From Dimargaris cristalligena (taxonomy: Eukaryota > Kickxellomycota > Dimargaritomycetes > Dimargaritales > Dimargaritaceae), in NCBI GenBank assembly GCA_027576995.1, contig JANBQC010000324.1:1-31438 (forward strand): DNA of 31,438 nucleotides. The letters are read 5' to 3'. This document shows, piece by piece, positions 1-14,500 of the stretch. Numbering within the stretch: position 1 is the first letter of the stretch; the number at the start of each line of letters is the position of its first letter. Below the pieces are notes generated by a model. That model made no database searches. It had not been told where the DNA came from and saw only the letters and a program-made list of their open reading frames with translations. Both the position numbers and the translations under genes were made by a program.

Positions 1-2747
1 ACCCGCCAAACTATAAGCCATCTAGAACTCGCATTTACATCCCCAATCACCGAGGGCATCGCCAAAGTCCAATATTACTAAAACAGCTACTTAATGTGCA
101 TGATTTATCCTAATAATAACTTGAATGGTCACGAGCAATTCTAGGTCCATCTATTGTCCCAGTCGATTCCCGAAATGCAGGAAGCGACACCATTCCTATT
201 AGGGGCGCTGTATTTGGCCAATGACTATGGCCATGCCTTGATGTTGGCCATTCAATTGATGGCTAAGCAGGTCCGGTAGGGTTGAATGGAAGCCATCAAC
301 AATGCAGTACAGTGGTTGACAAGCAGATTTATCTTCCCCGAAAAAGACATACAATGAGTAATAATGAAGAATTCACTAGTCAGGGCCATTCTGATCATCC
401 CCGTGAAAATAGACCTCGAAGTTTTTGGTGCTTTTCTTCACTGTTGTCCCAAAAAAATAATTTTTTAGAAGCCCCCAGTCAAAAGCCCCAGTTATAGCCC
501 TATCCCAGGACCAAGTGCCATAGGTAGGGTGCCTTAGACCATTACACCAGTTGACTGCGCCTAATTATAATACAATGGCTATTGTAATATATATTCACGG
601 AGTCACTTGACTTGGTAACAAGGAGGATACCGAGGCATGATAGCCATTCCATGGCCAATTCCTAATATGCATCACCGATTAAGTCATTGTCTGCATATTA
701 AATTTTTGAAAAAGCCACATGAAGGTAGTCCGCTTTGAAGAGATAGATAGGTACTACTTAAACTGAATCTGCTTAATAAATTTACCAACCGATTATAAAA
801 AGGCAAATGGATGTCATTCCCAGTATCCACACACCAACCCCATATCCTGGATAGTTATTGATAATCATTACTCCAGTGTCTCCTCACCAAATTATTCTTC
901 CCCCCATTTCCCTTCTCCCTCTTTCCCTTGCCAAATTTACATGCTCAGGCCTTCCCCTGAATCAATGCAGGTAGTAATCAATTCTAGCCACCCACAACAG
1001 GGTGGCACCATATATCCCTCCTTTGTATTGAGGGATTACATTGTGCATGACCCCCAGGCCAGACTTTCCAAAGCTGACCGGGGTAATGCTAATCAACCAG
1101 CCTCCAGTTAGACCAAATTTTGGAGGTGCCTGCCAAAGTGCAGGTTAAATGAGGTTGGTGCATAATAATTATATCTAATAAATTTGTAACTGTATATGGT
1201 TGTATGTAGCTGGATAAAGCACCCCTTTTATATTCCGTTTTTTATTTATTAAATAAAACAGGCCAATAAACCAAAAGATATATGTATATGGAGCCTGGAC
1301 TAGGATAAAGCCCAGTAATAAAGTGATTATAATATGATATTTTTTATAGATGATAATGTTGTGGTGATATGAATAATAGAGAGGCTGTGGAGGAATGTCT
1401 TTGTTTGGTTTGACGGAAATTACTGAATTGGCTAACTGATGCAGCTAAATTAACTTCTAAACTACCGGGCTTATTATACATGTTAATCAGGGTAATGTTT
1501 GATTTTGTGTAGACCGATTGTATGTTTGATATGCATTTTCAAACTGCTACCAGTAGCTGTAGATGCTTCATGTAATAATATATGAGTGTCTTCTAGTTGA
1601 CTTTGATATAATTAAATAATTGTAGTATATTTAACATAGCATTATCTATTGTAAAGCTCCATTCCTATTCCATTGTCTACTTTAATAATGGCCATGTGTC
1701 AGCTAGATCTTGATGTAAAACAGTTGGTTTTATGTATATGTATCTATAATGCTGAAATATTATTAATTAAATGGGTTTAATTAATGGGTTAATTGAAGCT
1801 AAAGCACTCCATAAATATGTGTCTCCATCATATATTATAGTCTAAAGACTTAATTAGCATAGCCACTTCTCTTATCACTTTTGCAGTTAGTGGGTGTATA
1901 TTATGACATATATAGTATTCTGCCTATATAGTGCTATCCGGAGGTTGGCACTTATCCCCAGACTATGGACAGCCAGTCCTCATTGTCAGAGGGTGGAATA
2001 TACCATGACATGCAATGGTAGTATCACTCCCACCATTTACCCACAAATATATATATATATATATACTGCCTACACTGTGGCATACACAAAAAGCTAACAA
2101 AGTATTATTTATTTCTTCATACTCATGGTTTGCATTAAAAAGCCCGCTGTTTTTTCCTTGCATCTAAAAGTCTGACTTATTTTTTGGTGGATTCACTGTC
2201 ATTCCATCTTGTTCCATTTCTTGACCTTTTCTCTACATCCTTTTTCTTGCACCTAGCGGCCCCTAAGGCCCACAGGGTGGCTACATAAGTAACCAGCAAA
2301 TTCCCACTTGTTTGGATAATCAATCATCACTCATTATATTTGAAGCTCAAATTCCACTGTCCCTTGAACTCAGTCCCAATTTTTTTATTAATTATTTCTT
2401 ATCATTTAACATCACCATTTTATTAAAGAATATATTCCTATGTATTCTTTATTCTATCCTATTTTTACCCAATTACGTTAGTTTATTCTATTATCATGAG
2501 ATCATTCATGTTGGCCACTTATATTTCACCCCACAGAAATTACAGTTCAATAAAACTAACCACCTAGAGGTACCTATCATCCTCTAGCTGCTTTCTTCCC
2601 TTACTTCCAGTTTTATTTCCTTTAAGTCCTTAGTATTCCAACACATTTTTTATATTTATTTTCAATAAAACTTTTGCATCATTCATTATATCCTCCTCCC
2701 ATCCTCCATCCAATCCACTGACCACCCACCCCCTCCAAAAACCCACC
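1..2747. other. AT-rich intergenic region, no gene recognised
   Basis: Mostly AT-rich, CpG-poor sequence with no long conserved frame. It includes an (AT)n microsatellite at about 2047-2065. A 56-codon frame at 941-1111 (plus, includes HPQQGGTIYPSFVLRDY) looks coding-like in composition but matches nothing I know; it may be a decayed mobile-element fragment. Confidence 0.5.
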
Positions 2748-2907
2748 ATGTCAATATCCAATTCTGCCCTGGTCTCATCCCACTCTGTGAACCTCCCATC
2801 TTCTATCACTAGGGAGCTGGCCGCCATGACTTCAGGCCATGCTGATAAGGAGGACACTGCCTCCTTGCAAATCCTGAAGGCTCCTAACAATAGGCTGGAC
2901 ATCCCAG
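2748..2907 (+). pseudogene. Gag-like 5' fragment of an LTR retrotransposon (candidate)
   Basis: An ATG opens a short frame (start MSISNSALVSSHSVNLPSSI, then TRELAAMTSGHADKEDTASL and LKAPNNRLD) that runs directly into LTR sequence in the same orientation. Its composition and position next to a plus-oriented LTR suggest the start of a retrotransposon gag gene whose remainder was deleted. No zinc knuckle or other diagnostic gag motif is present, so the call rests on context. The opposite strand is also open for 108 codons here, but its frame does not match the orientation of the neighbouring LTR. Confidence 0.35.
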
Positions 2908-3315
2908 GTATTACACTTCCAGTTATCATTAGAGTCTTCCAGGTCCTCACAGCCATCTGGTCAGCTTATTCATCATATCATTAGTCTAGTAGTATCCCCT
3001 CTTAGGGCCTCCCTCTGGAGCTGCCCCCCCTGTGTATATATAACTGGGCCCTGCTGGGACCAGTTTGATTCCTCAGCTTATTCTTATCCCCTTATTTACC
3101 TCAATAAACTTTATATATACTCACCCCCTTGTACTGACCAGTAAGTGTGCTACTGCATGTCCCTTGCATACCTGATTGCCTAAATGCCTTTATTGGTTAG
3201 TACTGTGCCCATACCTGATACTAGTAGCCCACTTAGCTGAGCCTAAGCCCTGCCTACTGTTAGAAGCCTATCCTTGGGACTCTTGATGGACTAAGAGTGG
3301 TTAACCCAAGTGACA
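2908..3315 (+). repeat. 5'-truncated LTR, family A (TGTCA...TGACA type)
   Basis: About 400 bp matching the 3' two-thirds of the complete LTR at 10401-10984, in the same orientation. It includes a TATATATAA box (3035-3043), a CTGGGACCAGTTTGATTCCT block, an AATAAA signal (3103-3108) and the terminal TGACA at 3311-3315. The first ~180 bp of the LTR are missing and replaced by the gag-like fragment, so no target duplication can be paired (the five bases after the end are GGCCT). This indicates an internal deletion between gag and the 3' LTR. Confidence 0.8.
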
Positions 3316-7682
<4,367 letters not shown>

Positions 7683-9092
7683 GCCTCCCCTCCATTCCGA
7701 TTTTCTAAATATATGGAAGTTCAATCCCAATCGTTATTAAGAGAATGTCAATTGTCGATTTATTCATTTAATTTGAAGTGAAGTTGCCTTATATCCTTCG
7801 AGGATGAGGTATCGCGACTGGTTCTTTACCATACCATTACCCATAGTTTGAGCTGTCAGTAAGCAAAATTTTCAGATCGGCTTTCCATAGCTCGGGTAGT
7901 TGATGAAAGACAGTCATATTAAGCCAAAGCGAGTCGGGGGCGTTTAGGTCAATTTGAAGTAATATTGTAGTAATTCGAACCAGTAATATAATAAATAAAT
8001 ATAGTTGCTATATTGAGCTGTACCAGCCACAGTAAACTGTCTACCACCGTCCGAAATATGATATCAACCAATTTATATTCTTGCCGGGTTGAATTAGGCC
8101 CGTAAATTTATTATTAACATCTCTAATTTATCGGATGGAATGTGTAACTTTGATAAACAATTCCGTTGCATGTATTTAGGGCAAAAAGGCGGGCTAATTA
8201 TGTTTAACTAGTAAACACCTTCCCCCACAAAGGTATATTCCGTTATATGGTTAAGCTGAACTTCTGCCTTATGGTAAGAGTACCAACTATTAGAGGGGGT
8301 ATGGTTTGGTAAGATGAATTAGGTAACCTGGGAGTAATACTCTAATGTCAGGTATGTTGAAGTTCTGGAGATCCTTTATAAACTACAATCCCCCAAATCA
8401 ATTCCAAATTTGGCTATTAAAATGTAAAGACTACCAAAATAAAAGCTCATAAGTAATATCTAAATTAACTTTTTATTATTATATTGCCTCCCCAAGAACC
8501 ATCAACTTCAGCAGCACCTATTCCCAGGCCCAGGCCACTAGAAGGTCCTGAAGACTGGTCCTACAATTCCCCCAATGGTCCTGCAGGAATCCCCAACCCC
8601 TAAGTACTGAATGTTCCTATGAATTCCCCAGCAGCTAAGCCACTGTGTTTACTGAAACAAGCCTGTTCAGGACTTAATTAAAACCAGAAATACCACTGAT
8701 GTCCCCAATGTTCCCAGCCAGTAACATCAAGTGACCCAGGACCACCAGTGGCTATTATAACAATGGTATCAAGACTAGCTACTGCTTTCCATCACCCCTG
8801 AATACCCTGGCCCCTTTGATTTATTCCTAATATATAAATAAGGGGTAATCACCCATTATTAATAATGCAGACTTTGACACCCTGTTTCTTACCTTTGAGA
8901 TAACTAATTCTTTTACCAATTTTTATTAGATATTTAAACTTTTATTCTAAGTGTTCCCTCACCATTATACAACATTTCTAATTATGGCCATATATACCAG
9001 TTTATACCATATCCCATTAGATCTGTGAAGTTAAGTTGGTATTAGCTAATTTAGTACTAAGATGGATGATTACTTGGGAATAGTTGGTACTA
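7683..9092. other. Intergenic region: 3' flank of the synthetase gene passing into repeat-derived AT-rich DNA
   Basis: CpG-containing sequence to about 8300, then CpG-free sequence. The stretch at about 8480-8900 has coding-like, Pro-rich composition broken by stops and may be an eroded retroelement internal region, but no motif confirms this. Confidence 0.4.
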
Positions 9093-10028
9093 TGTCACCC
9101 AGGTTAACTACTCTTAGTCTATCAAAAGTCCCAAGGATAGGCTTCTATTAGTAGGTGGGGCTTAGGCTTGGCCAAGTGGGCTACTAGTGTTAAGTAGTGA
9201 ATTTTTATGAGCAGACTATAACTATAGTGGGTTTAAGTAATATAGATTTATTGTATGAAATGAAGTGAATAAGTGATAATGAAGTTACTGGTAATTGAGT
9301 AATTAATAAGTGAGTGGGGTTGATAGTTGTCTAGGGAGCTCTGTCTTGGCAGAATACTTCTTCCTTTTTATATTGGTGAAAATACATGGGCTAAGTAAGG
9401 ATGTTGTGGCTATAGTAATATCAGGTTCTCCTCTAAGGGGAGTTGTTCCCAGATGGATGGGGTTCCACCCTGACTGTATGCACATCACCTTGTTCTCCTT
9501 GGTCTATTGCTAGTACCACAGTCAGTTTGGCATTAACACTAGTATTGGGATAGGGGTGTAGTACTAACCAATAAAGGACAGATACAGGTAAATGCCAGGG
9601 ATGTGCAGTGGGCACACTTACTAGTTAGCACAAGGGGGGTATAAGCATATAGAGTTTATTGAGGTAAACTGCGGGATATGAATAAGCTGCCCTTTGAACC
9701 AGTCCCAGGAGGGCCTGGTTATATATACATAGGGATGGCTCCAGAGGGAGGTCCCAAGGGAAATATGACTAAGACTAAGGTACAGAAGTAAAGAATTTAA
9801 CTGGATGACTTTGCATCAGGAAGACTCTTATGGGAACTGGAAGAGTCTTAGATCAGCAAGTTGAGTGTTTGGGGTGCAAAGTGTTGGGGTTGAATGGGCA
9901 GGGTTATATAATAAAAGGTGACCCCATAGTACCGGGGGTGACTATGGGAGGGTTAATATGGCACTATAAGGCCTAATAAGGACAGGTGATCATTAGGTCC
10001 AGATTAAGTTGGATTAGGAGGGCCAATA
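9093..10028 (-). mobile_element. Solo LTR, family A, flanked by TACTA target duplication
   Basis: Minus-oriented LTR starting TGTCACCCAGGTTAAC and ending at 10028 in CCAATA, where the copy at 30407 ends TTGACA; all four differences are transitions. It is flanked by TACTA at 9088-9092 and TACTA at 10029-10033, a perfect 5-bp duplication. On the minus strand it carries a TATA motif (9719-9727) and AATAAA (9655-9660). A 351-bp second LTR is inserted inside at 9188-9538; without it and one duplication copy the length is about 581 bp, close to the 584 bp of the copy at 10401. No internal retroelement genes remain. Confidence 0.9.
9188..9538 (-). mobile_element. Nested solo LTR of a second family (family B)
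   Basis: A 351-bp segment with TGTTAA...TTAACA ends, inserted into the family A LTR. It is flanked by CTAG at 9184-9187 and 9539-9542 (or ACTAG if the shared A is counted). The equivalent uninterrupted site in other family A copies reads CTACTAG followed by CATTAGGG or TATCAGG, confirming the insertion point. On the minus strand it has TATAAAAA (9365-9372) followed by AATAAA (9247-9252), the usual U3-R-U5 order. No other copy is seen in the window. Confidence 0.75.
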
Positions 10029-10400
10029 TACTATAACTTCATTATTTTTGTTTCTCTGTTTTTATCATTAACCTTCACAATTTTTAATTATCACCTTAGT
10101 GTAATATTAGATGCCTGTGCTTTAGTTTTAGAGCTACATGGTGGTTAGTGCAATAGCCACCATCTGGAACCTACTATTTTGGTTTTCTTTTATATACCAG
10201 ATTTGTGGATAATTTGGGTAATATTAGTTAAGTTCTACCACAAGGTATAAGTTACTGAGTTGGATTCTGTATAGTTATAATATATTTGGGGGGTACTGTG
10301 TTTTTATTTATTTATTTTCCACCCATATGACTGCCTATTTAAGAGTATGGTACTGAAATCTGTTAGTGGGTTTGATTTTTACTGGGACAAAATCTAGCCA
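10029..10400. other. AT-rich spacer between two oppositely oriented solo LTRs
   Basis: No open frame of note and no CpG. The two LTRs have different target duplications, so they are separate insertions and this spacer is not the interior of one element. Confidence 0.6.
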
Positions 10401-10984
10401 TGTTGACCCTTCTAATCTGACTTAATCTGGACATAATGCTGTCCATCTCCAATAGGCCTTATAGCACCATATTAACCTTCTTATGGTCACCCCCAGTACT
10501 ATGGGATTACCCTGTATCACGTAACCATTCCCCTTCCAGACTCTGTAGTTCACACTAATCACACCTATGCTGATCTAATGACTCTTCCAGTTCCCAATAG
10601 AGTCTTCCAAGTCCTCACAGCTATCCAGTTAGCTTATTTGTCCTACCTTAGCCTTAGTAGTATCCTCCTTGACAGACCTCCCTCTGAAGCTACCCTGGTA
10701 TATATATAACTGGCCCCCACTGGGACCAGTTCAATTCCTCAGCTTATTCTTATGCCCCTAATTTACCCCTAATAAACTCTATATACACTTGCCCCCTTGT
10801 ATTGATTAGTAAGTGTGCTTATTACACATCCCTTATATATACCTGTATTCTAGTAGCTTTTATTAGTTAGTACTGTGCCCCTATTCTAATGCTAAAACCT
10901 GCTTGGCCAAGTCTAAGTCCTGTCTACCATAGAAGCCTATCCTCAGGACTCTTGATGGACTAAGATTAGTTAACCTGGGCAACA
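10401..10984 (+). mobile_element. Solo LTR, family A, flanked by AGCCA target duplication
   Basis: Complete 584-bp LTR from TGTTGACCCTTCTAATC to CTGGGCAACA, bounded by AGCCA at 10396-10400 and AGCCA at 10985-10989. A TATATATATAA box sits at 10699-10709 and an AATAAA signal at 10771-10776, in the order expected for U3-R-U5 on the plus strand. It is a near copy of 2908-3315 and the inverse of 9093-10028 and 30407-30953. There is no internal region, so it is a recombination product of a once full-length element. Confidence 0.92.
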
Positions 10985-11543
10985 AGCCATACCTAGACCT
11001 AACAATAAACCTATGTGGTTATTCCAACAATAGCCATATAAACAATGTAGGAAGTTTGACCCCACTGAGTAAGATCTTAGACATAATAGAAATGCAAATG
11101 ATAGAGGTGATATCAATTACCAATGAAACTCCACCCCACAGGCATAATTTTTATTTCACAATTGGGGGTAAACTTATCCTAAATGGTTTACTATTGAAAT
11201 TTTGGAAGTGAGAAAAGATGATGACTTGTCAATTATCGCAAAAAAGTTGGTATTATAAGGGGCGAATATGGAAAAAATGAAGCTGTTTTGCGGTTGAGAA
11301 ATGCAGTTTGTTTTAATAGAATGGTGGAATATGAAGTTACATGTGATGGTGATAAATCGAGTACATAGTGGTGTAAAATATCAAATAAAAAAGTGATTTG
11401 GTGTGTATATATGTAGATGTATAGATAGATTTGCGTATGATTAGAATAAAACTAGTGGGGTGTAAATACAAAAGCATAGTGAATACTCATGGCCCATACT
11501 TAGGGTATATATAAATATGAAGAATAATAGTTGCATTGCGATA
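10985..11543. other. AT-rich 3' flank of the giant membrane-protein gene
   Basis: No gene seen. It holds the AGCCA target duplication at its left end. CpG returns only at about 11240, close to the 3' end of the giant gene. Confidence 0.5.
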
Positions 11544-14500
11544 TTACAGAAATAAATTGACGACCGTTTCGGTCATTTTAAAGGATAAGAGCACCACCAA
11601 AGCGCTACGGAAGAGAAACAGGCCTATGGAGATCCACGCGGAGGGTGAGGAGGTGTCCATTGTCATGGGGATGGACCATGCCGAATGGTAAGCGTAGTGG
11701 TGGTGGTGGGCCTGCGTTCCCCCTCGTTCACCCGCCGTGGCCAGTATCAAAGGAGGTAACGGCGGTGTAGGGGGCGGCGAGGTGAGCCAGCTATGGCGCC
11801 TGTTAGGCTTTGCAAAGTTTGGGTCGTTGGCCCACGGAAGTGGAGTAGACGAGTGGTTGGTATTCGCATCCGGTAACTCCTGGGAGGAAGCAGCAGGGAA
11901 AGTCGCCGACGATGGACAGAGCGGTGCGCTACATGTGGACGCCTGTAGCCGGAGTGAATCAGGCAATTCAACCTCCATAGGTTGGGCCGAGGCATCATCA
12001 GCATCGGCCCGTAAATCGGCGGACTGGAGGGGTGAGGTCGAAAGCGGTTCTGCACCAAACCCGGACCGGGTGAAGGTGAAAGGGTGTACTTCTTTGGCTG
12101 GGGTGATGGTGGTGATGGCATCTGATAAATTAACCTCCATAGACATGGTCGGGATGGACGATTCCGATGTCGAGGGGGCGGTGTCTCTTCCGGTTTCGAC
12201 AATCGGTATCCAATGTTGAATTTGCCACGCTTTCCAATCGGTCGCCCAGGTGGTCGCATTTTGACCAGGACCTTGGAAACGGCCGTACCACGTCAGGGGT
12301 AGTGGGACCGTGGGATGCGGTTTATTTGAATAGGGGTCCGAATTTCGATTAGTTCGGTCTGCCTTTGTTGGTTTCGCGCTAACCTGGGAGGCCTTGCTAA
12401 GCGGGTTTGGCTGTTTAAAACCGAGATACGGTTCCCCCCCGAGGTCGAAGCCGAGTTCACTTCTGGTACCGACCGTTTCCCGTCGATTGTGGCCATAGTG
12501 GTAGAGAGGATCGTTCATTTTCTGGGCCACTGCCTCAGTCATTGTGGCTGCCGACGACCCCCCGCCGGGGAAATCAAACAATGGCCGTCGATTGCGTCGC
12601 CACCACCACCATTGATTGTGGGCGAACATGGTCCATATACTGTACTGTTCACTAGGTGCTGATCCAGACGAAATTGCAATGACGGTCCACAAAAGATTGA
12701 ACACAAACGAGGCTACGGGCCGTAAAATTTCCTCAGATTGAGTAGCCAGCCAACCGTCCGTCGCATAAGCGGACCGAACATATTCAGGGTTTAACGCCTC
12801 GCCACTTTCGGGGTCAGTGTTGTGGGGAAAAGGGACACCCAATGTCAGATGGAGAGCCGTGTCAGTAATATTGGACCACGAAATATGCGACGGACCCAGG
12901 CTATCCGGTCCGCCATCGAGGGAAATGGGCTTGGCATGGTGATCTTCCAAGAACCGATTCCACCATAGCCACCAGAACAACCAGACCGATTTGGGATCCC
13001 CCCAATTGAACTTAGGGTCCTTCAGCAGTTCCGTCCAATCAACATCGTCGGGGTCTTTTTCATGGATAGCGTGGTTGGTATCTCGAGGGCTGATTTCAAC
13101 ACTATCCCCAGGTTCGGCCTTGGAAGTATAAATAGCGCTAGTCTCCGCCTCGCCCGAACCCGATGCGGTCGAAATACCCGATTGTTTCCGAGCCCCCGAG
13201 GCTGGTTTGGCGAGAGTGGCCAATTCCTGGATCTCGTGATGCAAACTACGATCCACGGTACGAAGATATACAGCCTGGTAGTAAGCTAAGTAATAGTAGT
13301 ATAGGTACTGGCGTTCCACTAGTGGGCAGAGCGGCGGAAGGGACTGTGGACCGCCTCGGCCTTGTTCAGAGTGCTTGGCATAGTCGCCACGGACTCCGGA
13401 GGTGCTTCCAACGCTATCATCGTCCTCGTCAAGATCACTCATATGGTCATTATCAGATCCCCCAAACTCAATCTGATAAAATAAGAGTGGGGCGGGGGGA
13501 GGGGGTGTAGGCGGCAGTGAACGTAATTGCATCTGCGCGGATTGCAAAAGACGACGCTGGGCGGCCACCCGGAGGGCCTCGTGCTTATCACGATCCGCCT
13601 GATCGTTGTCCATATCGCCGGTAGATTGGGAAGAAAGGGGGATATCTTCTACGGTGAGGTCGGGGCTGTCAATGTTTTCAGCAAGGGGGGCGGGGTATCC
13701 AAACCAATGGCCCAAGTAACCAAGTCCGTGACGCACTGCGTGGTAAGGTATGGCAGCGATACCCGGCCAAGCTGGTGAGGGTGCGGGCTCAGTAGAGGTG
13801 TCGGTTGATAAACCGGCTATAACGGACGGTGCACTACTTGAATCATAGCTGACTTTACTATTTAATGTAGTAGACAGTGGGAGAGTACAGGTAGGATTAG
13901 GCGCCATTCGCGGTGGATATGCCCAAAGATGGATGGCTTCCCACCAGCGGCGGATAGTGGAAATCGATTGACCACAAAACGAGCCAACCCGTTCAATTCC
14001 GTGGCTAACCGCCCGCTGACACGGGTCGTAGATGCGCTTGGTGCGTTTTTGCAAGGACCAAGCCATAATCCGGGCCTGATCTACCAATGGCCAAGTCTTC
14101 CGGGGGCCAATTGCTGTGGAGCGGGGACAGAATACCCGGTACGCTACAGCCCACTCTCGATAACCGACCAAGTCAACTGGACACTGGTCCATTTGGGGAG
14201 AATCCCGGCACACTCGGGTTGAGCCATAGGGTGGGATAAAAATACCGTTCCAAACTGGCCACGTAATGCCCTCCAAAACCCCACGCCGGGGGACCGGTGA
14301 TTTCGATGGGGCTAACCACTGCCATAGGGATCTGCTTATATGCCAAGGTTTATCCATTAGGCCACGTAAGCGGCCGGGCGCGGCCGGTGTTGGGGGTGTT
14401 AGGCGGGCCCGGTGCCGTCGAATCTGTTGGTGGGTTTCGGACCACTGGGTTTGTTTCCAGTGCCACCATATCGACCAGGCCGCGGCATAGTCATAGTCGG

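Noticed and set aside
2312..2587. 91-codon plus-strand frame
   Set aside because: Its composition (Phe, Ile, Leu, Asn-rich) is what AT-rich non-coding DNA gives, and no motif is visible.
2630..2956. 108-codon minus-strand frame
   Set aside because: It overlaps the LTR and the gag-like fragment on the opposite strand and resembles no known protein.
9303..9615. Short frames on both strands within the solo LTR region
   Set aside because: They lie inside LTR sequence with its own TATA and poly(A) signals and encode nothing recognisable.
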